Of a stretch of 53,473 nucleotides of DNA, positions 1-8,504 are shown piece after piece. Each line of letters starts with the position of its first letter. The first letter of the stretch is position 1. Under the pieces are notes generated by a model. That model was given only the letters and a program-made list of their open reading frames with translations, was not told the origin of the DNA and did no database searches. The position numbers were made by a program, and so were the translations under genes. Source of the DNA: JBLHHI01 sp047614125 (lineage in GTDB: Bacteria > Bacteroidota > Bacteroidia > NS11-12g > UBA9320); contig JBLHHI010000005.1 of the NCBI GenBank assembly GCA_047614125.1, positions 1 through 53,473 of the forward strand, given 5' to 3'.

Positions 1-193
1 TTACCGGGGTAAACCAAGAACGGATAATGAAGACTATGCGGCTTTATTAAAAAGCAAATTTCTCATTTCCACTTGGCAACAGCAATCTACTTCATAAAAA
101 TCGTTCAAAATAGCCCGCTATTTTTTCGCAATTTTCATTCGCATCTCACTATTGACAAGCGTTCTGAACCGCAAGGATTAATCGAACTCAGGT
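1..193 (+). mobile_element. Truncated copy of a MITE-like element (left window edge)
   Basis: This segment matches, at roughly 97% by eye, the inner and one terminal part of the complete element at 29795-30060 (which lies in the opposite orientation). It ends in the terminal inverted repeat ATCGAACTCAGGT at 181-193. The missing part lies beyond the window start. It encodes no convincing protein. The element stops right beside the pdhC stop codon (194-196), so pdhC is undamaged. Defined orientation: the end containing TTTGCAGGTTCAG is the left end. Confidence 0.8.
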
Positions 194-1441
194 TTATACT
201 AAAAGTTTAACTGGGTTTTCCATCAACTCCTTAAATGTTTGCAAGAACTTAGATCCAACAACTCCATCAACTATGCGATGATCGCACGACAAGGTTACCT
301 TCATAACATGCCCTGGTTTCATTACCCCATCCTTCACCAAAACTGTTTCTTTAACTCCTCCAATGGCCAAAATACATGCATCGGGTGGATTCACAATTGC
401 GGTAAATTCTTCAATTCCAAACATACCTAAATTGCTGATGGTAAAAGTGTTTCCTTCCCAATCGGTTGGTTGCAGTTTTTTATCTTTTGCCTTTCCCGAA
501 AAAGCCTTTACCTCGGCACTGATCTGAGAAAGTGATTTATGATTGGCGTGTTTAACAACCGGCACAAGCAATCCTTCATCTACGGCCATGGCAACGCCAA
601 TGTGAATGTGTTGGTAGGTTCTGATTTTATCGCCTAACCAAGAAGCATTAACCTTTGGGTTTCGAGTAAGTGCTGCGGCAGAAGCCTTAACAATCAAATC
701 GTTCACCGAAAGCTTGATTTCAGAATACGTATTCATTTCGGCGCGTGCTCGCAATGCTTCATCCATCTCTATTTCCATCGTAAGATAGAAATGAGGAGCT
801 GTAAACTTACTCTCACTCAATCGCTTTGCAATGGTTTTACGCATTTGAGACAAAGGTTGATCTGTAAATGCCTCTTCTCCCAGTACCGCAGTTTGCATAT
901 GATTTGCTCCGGTTGATTGGAAATTTTCTATATCGCGTTTAATAATTCTTCCCCCTTCACCGCTTCCAACAACCGTTGAAATATTTACTCCCTTTTCTTT
1001 CGCCAACACTTTGGCAAGTGGAGAGGCCTTTGTGCGATCGCTTGAATTTTCAATTGCGTTGGACTCCGGAGTATGGGTTTTCTCAGCAGAAACAGAATTC
1101 GTTGGTTTTGCATCTTCCACCACCGGCTGTGTTGCTTCTGCTTTGGGAGTATCTAAAGTTGAGGTTGCCTTAGCTTCCGCCAAAATAGCTGCAAAATCTT
1201 CCCCCTTTTTTCCAACAATGGCTATTACAGAATCTACGGCAATGGCTGCTCCCTCCTTGGCTTCCAAATGGAGTAGTTCACCTTTTTCAAAGTTTTCCAA
1301 ATCCATGGTTGCCTTGTCTGTCTCAACTTCCGCCAAAATATCGCCTACCTTGAGCACATCTCCAACTTTAACTTGCCAAGATACAATCACACCCTCTTCC
1401 ATGGTGTCGCTCATTTTAGGTAATCGTACTGCTACTGCCAT
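194..1441 (-). CDS. pdhC: Pyruvate dehydrogenase complex E2, dihydrolipoamide acetyltransferase
   Basis: This is the E2 core of a 2-oxoacid dehydrogenase complex. It moves acetyl groups from E1 to CoA through a lipoyl-lysine arm in the cytoplasm. Seen in the 415 aa sequence: one lipoyl domain at about residues 1-80 with the lipoylation motif ETDKAT (Lys43); an Ala/Pro/Thr/Glu-rich linker; a peripheral-subunit-binding domain at about 137-173 (KASPLAKVLAKEKG); and a C-terminal acyltransferase domain with the catalytic HxxxDG motif (DHRIVDG). The lipoyl context and length favour the pyruvate complex over 2-oxoglutarate or branched-chain E2, but substrate is not proven. It starts at ATG 1441, just after a TAnnTTTG -7 box (TAGCTTTG, 1465-1458). 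The stop codon abuts the MITE end. E1 and E3 genes are not in the window. Confidence 0.93.
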   Translation of the reverse strand: MAVAVRLPKMSDTMEEGVIVSWQVKVGDVLKVGDILAEVETDKATMDLENFEKGELLHLEAKEGAAIAVDSVIAIVGKKGEDFAAILAEAKATSTLDTPKAEATQPVVEDAKPTNSVSAEKTHTPESNAIENSSDRTKASPLAKVLAKEKGVNISTVVGSGEGGRIIKRDIENFQSTGANHMQTAVLGEEAFTDQPLSQMRKTIAKRLSESKFTAPHFYLTMEIEMDEALRARAEMNTYSEIKLSVNDLIVKASAAALTRNPKVNASWLGDKIRTYQHIHIGVAMAVDEGLLVPVVKHANHKSLSQISAEVKAFSGKAKDKKLQPTDWEGNTFTISNLGMFGIEEFTAIVNPPDACILAIGGVKETVLVKDGVMKPGHVMKVTLSCDHRIVDGVVGSKFLQTFKELMENPVKLLV

Positions 1442-1457
1442 ATTTTTATATAAACCG

Positions 1458-1465
1458 CAAAGCTA
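1458..1465 (-). promoter_or_regulatory. Bacteroidetes -7 box for pdhC
   Basis: TAGCTTTG on the minus strand matches the Bacteroidota -7 consensus TAnnTTTG exactly and lies 16 bp upstream of the pdhC ATG. A clear -33 TTG was not found. Confidence 0.5.
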
Positions 1466-1632
1466 CAGAAAGGCTAAAAAGTAAACCAGTACTTTTCCAT
1501 ATTCATAGCTTTTCCATTAAACACCTTAATAGCTTGCTTGTTTTGCTTACACATCCGATTTGTCCTGAGTTCATACTTTGTTGAAAAATTGATGCTAAAG
1601 TTGGCGTTCTTTGAATCGAAATTAAAAAAAGC

Positions 1633-2427
1633 ATGACTCAATACGAAGACTTTTTAAAATTAGTTTATCAAAATGGCACGTTTAAGGGCGATCGGACTGG
1701 AACGGGTACGAAGAGTTATTTTGGTGGACAATTGCGTTTTGACCTAAACGATGGCTTTCCGTTAATCACCACTAAAAAGGTCCACCTTAAATCCATCATC
1801 TATGAGTTGTTGTGGTTTTTAAATGGCGATACGAACATCCAATACTTAGCGGATCACAATGTTAAGATATGGGATGCCTGGGCGGATGCAAATGGTGACC
1901 TTGGGCCAGTTTACGGAAAGCAATGGCGAAGCTGGGAGACTACCAATGGAAAAGTTATTGATCAGATTTCTGAAGTTGTAAAGCTGTTAAAAAACAATCC
2001 AGACAGTAGAAGAATCATCGTAAATGCATGGAATGTAGGCGAATTGGATCAAATGGCTTTAAGTCCTTGTCATTGTTTATTTCAATTTTATGTGGCAGAT
2101 GGGAGGCTAAGCTGTCAGCTCTATCAGCGTAGCGCCGACCTCTTTCTTGGCGTTCCGTTCAACATTGCCTCGTATGCCTTGCTCACCATGATGTTGGCAC
2201 AGGTTACCGGACTTAAGTTGGGCGATTTCGTCCATACATTTGGCGATGCGCATGTATATTCCAACCATTTTGAACAAGTTGAACTTCAGTTGGGACGAGA
2301 AGCGAGACCTTATCCAACCATGAAAATAAATCCAGAAGTAACGGATGTATTTAATTTTACGTTTGAGGATTTTGAGCTCGTAAATTACAATCCACATCCA
2401 GGCATTAAAGCGCCAATTGCGGTTTAA
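1633..2427 (+). CDS. thyA: Thymidylate synthase
   Basis: ThyA converts dUMP and methylene-tetrahydrofolate to dTMP and dihydrofolate. The 264 aa length equals that of E. coli ThyA and the sequence aligns end to end. Visible signatures are DRTGTGT near the N-terminus, GDLGPVYGKQWR, DSRRIIV, the catalytic cysteine in SPCHC (Cys146), the dUMP-binding CQLYQRSADLFLG segment and the C-terminal HPGIKAPIAV. It is convergent with rarA, with only 12 bp between the stops. The dihydrofolate reductase gene that often follows thyA is absent here. Confidence 0.98.
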   Translation: MTQYEDFLKLVYQNGTFKGDRTGTGTKSYFGGQLRFDLNDGFPLITTKKVHLKSIIYELLWFLNGDTNIQYLADHNVKIWDAWADANGDLGPVYGKQWRSWETTNGKVIDQISEVVKLLKNNPDSRRIIVNAWNVGELDQMALSPCHCLFQFYVADGRLSCQLYQRSADLFLGVPFNIASYALLTMMLAQVTGLKLGDFVHTFGDAHVYSNHFEQVELQLGREARPYPTMKINPEVTDVFNFTFEDFELVNYNPHPGIKAPIAV

Positions 2428-2439
2428 CTCAGTTAAATT

Positions 2440-3723
2440 CTAATATCCGTAGCGTTCTTTCCAATACGCCTGCAGTCGCTTTCTGCTTTCATTCTCTCTG
2501 GGATTGTCTGCAGGTTGATAAAAAACAGTGCCACTAATGCTTTCTGGTAAGAACTCTTGTTCGGCAAAATGTCCGGGAAAGCTGTGTGCGTACTTATATC
2601 CAACTCCATAATCTAAGTCCTTCATCAACTTTGTAGGAGCGTTTCTCAAATGCAGTGGAACATCCCCAACCCCTTCTGCTCTCACCTTAGCTTGCGCATC
2701 GTTGATGGCCTTGTAGCAAGCGTTGCTCTTTGGCGAAGTGGCCAAATACACTGCCGTTTGCGAAAGTATGATGCGCGATTCTGGATAGCCAATGCATTGA
2801 ACGGCCTGGAAAGCGTTCGTAGCTAATACCAAGGCCGTTGGATTTGCATTACCAATGTCTTCGCTGGCCAATATTACCATTCTTCGCGCAATGAAAAGGG
2901 GGTCTTCTCCTCCTTCAATCATGCAAGCCAGCCAATACACTGTGGCGTTGGGATCGCTGCCACGCATCGACTTGATAAAGGCGGAAATTATATCGTAGTG
3001 CTGTTCACCCGTTTTGTCGTAGCGCGCACGTTTTTGCTGCACAACACTTTCTACGATTTTATTGGTAATGATTATTTTTGACTTTCCACTGTTGGCATGC
3101 ACCACTTGTTCGAAGGTGTTGAGCAATCTGCGCGCATCGCCTCCAGACAGCACTTTTAGTGCGGATGTTTCTTTAAAGGAAATTTTTTTTGATTTCAGGA
3201 AGGCGTCAGATGCAATGGCTTGATTTAGCACCTCATCCAACTCTTCATTGGTTAAGCTTTTAAGTACATAGACCTCACATCTGCTCAGCAGAGCAGCATT
3301 TACCTCGAACGATGGGTTTTCAGTGGTTGCGCCAATAAGAGTAATGATGCCTTGTTCTACCGCACTTAAGAGACTGTCTTGCTGCGACTTATTAAATCGG
3401 TGGATTTCATCGATGAAGAGAACGGCACTTCGTTCGCTCACAAACATTGATTTCTGAGCTTTCTCAATTACTTCACGCACTTGTTTTACACCGGCATCGG
3501 TGGCACTCAAATTAAAAAAGGGCCGATTTAACGTATTGGCCATGATTCGTGCCAAGGTGGTTTTTCCAACCCCGGGAGGCCCCCATAGAATCATAGAGGG
3601 AATTAAATTGTTTTGGATGGATTGATAGAGTGCTGTTTTTTTGCCGATAATGTGCTTTTGTCCAATGTAATTATCAAGCGAATTTGGTCGCACTCGCTCC
3701 GCCAAGGGTATTCTGGATTCCAT
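2440..3723 (-). CDS. rarA: Replication-associated recombination protein A (AAA+ ATPase)
   Basis: RarA (MgsA, WRNIP1 family) is an AAA+ clamp-loader-like ATPase that acts at stalled replication forks. The 427 aa protein has Walker A GPPGVGKTT (residues 48-56), Walker B LFIDEIHRFNKSQQD (about 102-116), the sensor-1 region GATTENPSFEVN, and the characteristic C-terminal tetramerisation region with DPNATVYWLACMIEGGEDP and RRMVILASEDIGNA. The ATG at 3723 is preceded directly by TTGCTTTG, close to a -7 box, so the transcript may be almost leaderless. Confidence 0.96.
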   Translation of the reverse strand: MESRIPLAERVRPNSLDNYIGQKHIIGKKTALYQSIQNNLIPSMILWGPPGVGKTTLARIMANTLNRPFFNLSATDAGVKQVREVIEKAQKSMFVSERSAVLFIDEIHRFNKSQQDSLLSAVEQGIITLIGATTENPSFEVNAALLSRCEVYVLKSLTNEELDEVLNQAIASDAFLKSKKISFKETSALKVLSGGDARRLLNTFEQVVHANSGKSKIIITNKIVESVVQQKRARYDKTGEQHYDIISAFIKSMRGSDPNATVYWLACMIEGGEDPLFIARRMVILASEDIGNANPTALVLATNAFQAVQCIGYPESRIILSQTAVYLATSPKSNACYKAINDAQAKVRAEGVGDVPLHLRNAPTKLMKDLDYGVGYKYAHSFPGHFAEQEFLPESISGTVFYQPADNPRENESRKRLQAYWKERYGY

Positions 3724-3827
3724 ATTTCAAAGCAACGGTTTTTTTTGGAACCGCACCATCACTGGCCAATTTAATCTTAATGAAATATAATTATCGTATT
3801 TTAAACGTTTAATAACAGGTTGTGTAG

Positions 3828-3835
3828 TAAGTTTG
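3828..3835 (+). promoter_or_regulatory. Candidate -7 box for the decayed secreted-protein gene
   Basis: TAAGTTTG fits TAnnTTTG and lies about 20 bp upstream of the signal-peptide-like remnant. No good -33 element is visible. Confidence 0.35.
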
Positions 3836-3849
3836 ACCATTTTTTGCAG

Positions 3850-4443
3850 CGCGAATGCAAAACTACTTCTCCAAGTCTGCTTAGGTGCAGTCACAAACTT
3901 TTCTGTTGAACGTGTTTACTCCAGGCTTCCTGGTTCTCATCAAGTGTTGTTTATGCACAAGGGAATGGGAATAATAATCAGAATGTAAGTATTAACATCA
4001 ATCCGTTGGCCATTATACGAGTTGTTAGCATTGGAGTTTCAACGTCTATAACTCTTTCTCCTACCGCACCAACAGAAGCTGGACTGGGTTTAGAGAATAG
4101 GATGATGTTACCAACAGTACGCTGTGGTTGCAATATACAGCAACCGTAAACGGAACCAATAAAAAGGATGTTTATGTTAAGATTGCAGCTGGCACGATGC
4201 CAGGTGGGATGTTGTTAAAAGTGACAGCATCTTCTATTACAACTACCGGTATGGGTAATCAAGGATCACCAGTTGCTACGATAACCTTAACCACAACCGA
4301 CCAGAAGCTCATCAAGGACGTAAAAGGGCGTAAGTGATGGCCACAACTTGGCCTACAAGTTGGATGCAGACTCGGTAAATTATGCAGATCTAGATTTCGA
4401 TGAATCAAAGGTGCTAACTATGCTTTATACCATGGTGGATTAG
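3850..4443 (+). pseudogene. Decayed small secreted protein, copy 1 of a tandem pair
   Basis: Pieces of one protein can be read by switching frames. They are a signal-peptide-like start near 3856; an ending VVYAQGNGNNNQNVSINI; then NPLAIIRVV and SITLSPTAPTEAGLGLEN; then an intact 69-codon piece (4128-4337) with VNGTNKKDVYVKIAAGTMPG and ATITLTTTDQKLIKD; and after another frameshift GHNLAYKLDADSVNYADLDF and LTMLYTMVD before TAG at 4441. The same blocks occur in the pseudogene at 29272-30093 and in copy 2, so this is one family of exported proteins of roughly 170-190 aa. I do not recognise its function. At least two frameshifts and an in-frame stop make it a pseudogene unless the assembly contains indel errors. 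Confidence 0.75.
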
Positions 4444-4830
4444 CCCCAACACAAGCTTTTCAGCCTTTAACTATATCGGCGCAGTGTTTGGTTAAACTAT
4501 ACGTCCATTGTATTGGGACCTGGGCAAAGTGGTAAAAAGGATGTTAATTTTCGGATTATTGACGGACTAGTACCTCAAGGTTTAGTTTTATAACCTGAGT
4601 TCGATTCATATTTTGAATTCAGAACGCTTGTGAGCAGCGAGTTTCATCTTCCGTAAACTATCCAACAACGATAAAAATGTGATTCAGGATATCAAAACAT
4701 GCTATACAGGCACGGGTCCAAACAAGGGGCATCAACTGGTGTATAAACTTGGAATAAAGAATGGAAACTACGAATATTTATCTCCAATACCTCAGTTGTT
4801 ATAACCTTGCTTTATACGTTGAGTGATTAA
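4444..4830 (+). pseudogene. Decayed small secreted protein, copy 2, interrupted by an element end
   Basis: The second copy begins directly after copy 1 at an APTQAF segment (the counterpart of APTEAG), so its signal peptide and N-terminus are missing. It continues LNYTSIVLGPGQSGKKDVNF and IIDGLVPQGLVL and then runs into a foreign end sequence at 4593. Homology resumes at KLSNNDKNVIQDIKTCYTG, then GHQLVYKLGIKNGNYEYL, and ends after one more frameshift in ITLLYTLSD, stop 4828-4830. About 20 residues expected between GLVL and KLSNN are gone. Its close likeness to copy 1 suggests tandem duplication followed by deletion. Confidence 0.7.
4593..4643 (-). mobile_element. Solo terminal repeat of the MITE/IS family
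   Basis: It starts with ACCTGAGTTCGATTC and continues to AATTCAGAACGCTTGTG. The first 13 bases equal the MITE terminal repeat and the AGAACGCTTGT stretch is shared with the MITE inner end, but the bases between differ. Its nearest relative in the window is the inverted solo end at 29081-29133. It sits inside the copy 2 pseudogene and no second end is found nearby, so it is a deletion remnant. Confidence 0.6.
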
Positions 4831-4911
4831 GGCATAGATAAACTTCCTCTTTTAGAATGACCATCATTATTTTTACATAATTGCCTAATCTTGCACCTTT
4901 TAAACATAAGG

Positions 4912-5562
4912 ATGGGCAACAAGAATAAACTCGCCAAATTTGCAGAAATAGCAACCTTTGGCAATGTATATCAACACACCGAAGCATTAAAAGGCCGTTG
5001 GGAAGATGCCTTTGAAAAAAAACAACCGCTCGTAGTTGAATTGGCCTGTGGCAAGGGTGAATATACGCTCGGCTTATCGAAACAATATCCAAACAAAAAC
5101 TTTATTGGGCTCGACATTAAAGGGAACCGGATATGGAAGGGTGCCAAACAAGCTCTTGACCAAAACGTACGAAACGTGGCCTTTTTGCGCTGTCAAATCA
5201 ACCTAATAACCGAATATTTCGAAAAAGGGGAAGTGGATGAAATTTGGATTACTTTTCCAGATCCTCAACCTCGAGACGGAAAGGCGAAGAAACGGCTTAC
5301 GCATCCGCTTTTTTTAGATCGCTATAAGGCAATTGGCAAACCCAGCCTAATCATTAACCTAAAAACCGATTCCACCTTGTTGTACGAGTTTACGAAGGGG
5401 GTAATAGCCGAACACAATTTAACACTCCTCCAAGACAATGCCAATATTTACAGCTGGGAGGCCCGGCCCGAAGAGTTAAACATCCGTACCTTTTACGAAA
5501 ACATCTGGCTGAGCGAAGGCATCTTAATCAAGTACCTTCAGTTCCAACTAAAAAACGATTAG
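4912..5562 (+). CDS. trmB: tRNA (guanine-N7-)-methyltransferase
   Basis: TrmB methylates G46 in the variable loop of tRNAs using S-adenosylmethionine. The 216 aa protein shows the SAM-binding VVELACGKGEYTLGL motif, the acidic end of strand 2 in NFIGLDIKGNRIWKGA, and the family signature ITFPDPQP followed by KRLTHPLFLDRY. I chose ATG 4912 (MGNKNKL): the alternative TTG at 4891 overlaps a -7-like sequence (TAATCTTG), so it probably lies upstream of the transcription start. Its last four bases overlap the convergent symporter gene. Confidence 0.93.
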   Translation: MGNKNKLAKFAEIATFGNVYQHTEALKGRWEDAFEKKQPLVVELACGKGEYTLGLSKQYPNKNFIGLDIKGNRIWKGAKQALDQNVRNVAFLRCQINLITEYFEKGEVDEIWITFPDPQPRDGKAKKRLTHPLFLDRYKAIGKPSLIINLKTDSTLLYEFTKGVIAEHNLTLLQDNANIYSWEARPEELNIRTFYENIWLSEGILIKYLQFQLKND

Positions 5563-7259
5563 GCCAATTCTTTGGGCTCGAGCTTGGGCAAGAAGCTTTG
5601 AATGATTAATGATAGGGCGAAAACCAAAAAACATCCAATTAAATTGTACCAAAGAAATTCTACTTGAACCCCAAACAATTTATTAAAGAAGGGTTGAAAT
5701 ACAAACATCGAAACCACAAATAATTCAGCAATAATGGCGGAGATTATTACCGCCAAACTTCCTACTCGTTTGGCGTAGAATGCCACCAAGAATATACCCA
5801 GTACGGTTCCGTAAAACAAAGATCCTAAGATGTTTACGGCCTCAACAAGATTATCAAGAAACTGTGCAACCATAGCAAAACTAATGGCCACTACTCCCCA
5901 CAATGCAGTAAAGAGCTTGCTTCTTTTTACGATGTCTGTTTTGCTATTTGGATCTTTGCGAAGACGCTTGTAAAAATCGACCACCGTAGTTGTTGCCAGC
6001 GCGTTTAACTCGGCGGCTGTTGACGACATTGCCGCCGAAAAAATAACAGCCATTAACAAGCCAATAAGGCCAATGGGCAAATACTTTAGAACGTAGGTTA
6101 TGAAAACAAAATCACCTTCCTTTTTTATGGGCGACACGTAGCTGGATTTTTCAATGAGCATTTCTACCTTTTGTCGATAGGCTAAATCCTCCCGATTATA
6201 ATCCGAAACCTCTTTCTTGTACCCATCAAAATCATTTTTAATTCGATCGGCCTTTTGGTCTTGAAAGACAACGTACTCTTCTTTCAAATGGGTCATTTCC
6301 TGCTGATATTCGGAAGACTCTACGTGCTCGATGGCTAAATGATCAAAAAATATAGGTGGCTTCTGAACTTGATAAAAAACGAAAACCATCACTCCAATCA
6401 GGAGAATGAAGATTTGCATCGGGATTTTCAAAACTGCATTGAAATACAAGCCCGTTCGTATTTCCTTCACACTTTTGCCCGAAATATAGCGCTGCACCTG
6501 ACTTTGATCCGTGCCAAAATAGGCCAACATTAAAAAAGTTCCGGCAATCATCCCCGACCAAATATTATATCGATTACTCAAGTCAAACCTCGTATCCACC
6601 AAGTCGAGCTTGTCATTAAGCTCGGCAATGCTAAATGCTTTTGATAGACCAATTTGATTGTGCAAGCCGTAGACTAAAAATCCGAAGACAATAAAGAGCC
6701 CCAAGAAAATAACTGCCATTTGCTGTTTGTGGGTTTGCGTAACCGCTTCAGTACCCCCAGAAACGGTGTATATAATAACCAAAATCCCAATTACTAAGAT
6801 GTTGGCATACAACGGGAAACCAAGAATTTTTGCTAAGATTATTGAAGGTGCGTAAATGGTTAAACCTGCCGCCAACCCACGTTGTACCAAAAAGAGAAAG
6901 GCCGTTAACAAGCGCGCGTTTAAACTAAAGCGATTTTCAAGAAACTCGTAGGCCGTATACACTTTTAGCTTGTGAAAAACTGGAACAAAGGCAAAGGCCA
7001 CAATGATCATGGCCAACGGCAATCCGAAATAAAATTGGGCGAAGTTTAAACCGGTTTGATACCCCATGCCCGGTGTAGAAATGAAGGTTATGGCACTTGC
7101 TTGTGTGGCCATAATAGAAAGGCCAATGGCCCACCAAGGAGTATTTCGGTTGGATGCCAAATATTGTTCCTCACTCTTTGCCCCACGCGTTTTATATACT
7201 CCGTAAAGTGTTATAAATAAGAGTGTTGATCCAAGAATTATCCAATCCAACCAATGCAT
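5559..7259 (-). CDS. Sodium:solute symporter family transporter
   Basis: This is a 566 aa inner-membrane transporter of the SSS family (SLC5-like), which couples Na+ entry to uptake of a small solute. The N-terminus WLDWIILGSTLLFITLYG followed by EEQYLASNRNTPWWAIGLS and SIMATQASAITFISTPG is typical of the family. About 13 hydrophobic segments can be counted. A charged loop of about 70 residues (around 305-370) lies between transmembrane helices. The substrate cannot be told from sequence. The DUF4340 gene ends 20 bp upstream on the same strand. A -7-like TAGATTTG (7271-7264) lies in that gap, so the gene may be co-transcribed, have its own promoter, or both. Confidence 0.88.
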   Translation of the reverse strand: MHWLDWIILGSTLLFITLYGVYKTRGAKSEEQYLASNRNTPWWAIGLSIMATQASAITFISTPGMGYQTGLNFAQFYFGLPLAMIIVAFAFVPVFHKLKVYTAYEFLENRFSLNARLLTAFLFLVQRGLAAGLTIYAPSIILAKILGFPLYANILVIGILVIIYTVSGGTEAVTQTHKQQMAVIFLGLFIVFGFLVYGLHNQIGLSKAFSIAELNDKLDLVDTRFDLSNRYNIWSGMIAGTFLMLAYFGTDQSQVQRYISGKSVKEIRTGLYFNAVLKIPMQIFILLIGVMVFVFYQVQKPPIFFDHLAIEHVESSEYQQEMTHLKEEYVVFQDQKADRIKNDFDGYKKEVSDYNREDLAYRQKVEMLIEKSSYVSPIKKEGDFVFITYVLKYLPIGLIGLLMAVIFSAAMSSTAAELNALATTTVVDFYKRLRKDPNSKTDIVKRSKLFTALWGVVAISFAMVAQFLDNLVEAVNILGSLFYGTVLGIFLVAFYAKRVGSLAVIISAIIAELFVVSMFVFQPFFNKLFGVQVEFLWYNLIGCFLVFALSLIIQSFLPKLEPKELA

Positions 7260-7279
7260 AAAGCAAATCTAAGCAACCG

Positions 7280-8302
7280 CTATGGAAGGTAAAACTCTGA
7301 ACTGCGCACAAACACCTTGCTAAAGGTATAATCTTGTACAAAAAGCAAACGCTTGGGCAGTTTGCTGTAAACGGCATAGTACCGATCCGTATCCTCTACC
7401 AATTCCTGTCCCTCCTTATCGTAAAGCGACTTGGTTCGATCATCGGTTTGTTTCTTGTACACTTTGAGTTCTTCTTCGCCTCGGTTTAGGGAAATAACTC
7501 GAATAATGCAATAGGGCTGGGATGCTTTTAATGAATCCAAAAAAACCACCGACCTGCTCTTTTCGAAGCCCTCATAATTTAACTTTTCGAAGAAGTTTAA
7601 ATACGACTTAACCGCTGCCATGTTTATTAGTGGAGTGGTTACTCTGGATGTAAAGTCCGGAATTCCATCTTTGTTTTTGATCCGGAAAGAGCCGACAGAA
7701 TCAGCTGGATAATCAATGTGGATGGCTAAAATTTCTTCGGGAGTTGACCCAAAGATTGTATGGCTTATCCAATCGTCTTCTTCCAACGAAAAACGGGAGC
7801 TCAAATAACCATCAAATCCCGGTATGTGAACTACTTGTGGCTTTTCGTTCTCGTGCATAAAATAGGTTCCCATTAAATCGACCGTGGTGCCCCCCACTAC
7901 GAAAGTTTCACTGGGCATTCGTAAATTCGAGGTGTAAATTTCCACCTTAATTCCTTGTATCGCCATTTTGGTAATAACGTTATCAACTGCTGTTACCGGA
8001 GCTGGATTTTTAACCTTCACCTTGGCCATTGTTTCGGTTAATAAGAGATCAATCTTTTTTTGCCATGCTAAATATTGATTATTCAACACCCAGCTTCCAT
8101 CATCTTGCTTCACCAATCTTACCTGCTTGGTTCCATCTTTATTGGTCATAAATATTTGACGAACTTGTTCGGGGTGTTCCACCGCAAACTCAACACGAGC
8201 ACCAGAACTTGATTCCCTAGTATACGAGTTCTTAATATAAAACAAGATCCCAATGGCCAGCAAAAAGCCAAGAATGATGAGTACATTTCTTTTTGTGTTC
8301 AT
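7280..8302 (-). CDS. DUF4340 domain-containing protein
   Basis: This 340 aa protein has one N-terminal transmembrane helix (residues 7-23) and a long periplasmic or extracytoplasmic region. Features matching DUF4340 are the early DGSWVLNN segment, repeated beta-rich blocks, and VVGGTTVDLMGTYFM. In other Bacteroidota, DUF4340 proteins sit beside Gld-type ABC exporter subunits (gldF/gldG); none is visible here. Its exact role is unknown. It starts at ATG 8302, 5 bp after a perfect -7 box TAATTTTG (8314-8307), giving a very short leader. Confidence 0.75.
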   Translation of the reverse strand: MNTKRNVLIILGFLLAIGILFYIKNSYTRESSSGARVEFAVEHPEQVRQIFMTNKDGTKQVRLVKQDDGSWVLNNQYLAWQKKIDLLLTETMAKVKVKNPAPVTAVDNVITKMAIQGIKVEIYTSNLRMPSETFVVGGTTVDLMGTYFMHENEKPQVVHIPGFDGYLSSRFSLEEDDWISHTIFGSTPEEILAIHIDYPADSVGSFRIKNKDGIPDFTSRVTTPLINMAAVKSYLNFFEKLNYEGFEKSRSVVFLDSLKASQPYCIIRVISLNRGEEELKVYKKQTDDRTKSLYDKEGQELVEDTDRYYAVYSKLPKRLLFVQDYTFSKVFVRSSEFYLP

Positions 8303-8504
8303 AAATCAAAATTATCCCTGGAAGTAAACAAACGATCCATCGAAGTTCATGCGAAATTAACAGTCTCCATCGATTTATCAGTCCCTATTTAAGCATCGCA
8401 CCATTTGAACTGATGAAAGGCAATTCCATCACTCAAATCACATCATTCCATCATTTATGCACGGCTGATAAAAATTTCTCACTATTTTTCGTTTTTTTTA
8501 AGGA

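Noticed and set aside
1011..1484. Long open frame on the plus strand opposite pdhC
   Set aside because: It runs antisense to a clear lipoyl/E3-binding region, has biased composition, and shows no signal or domain.
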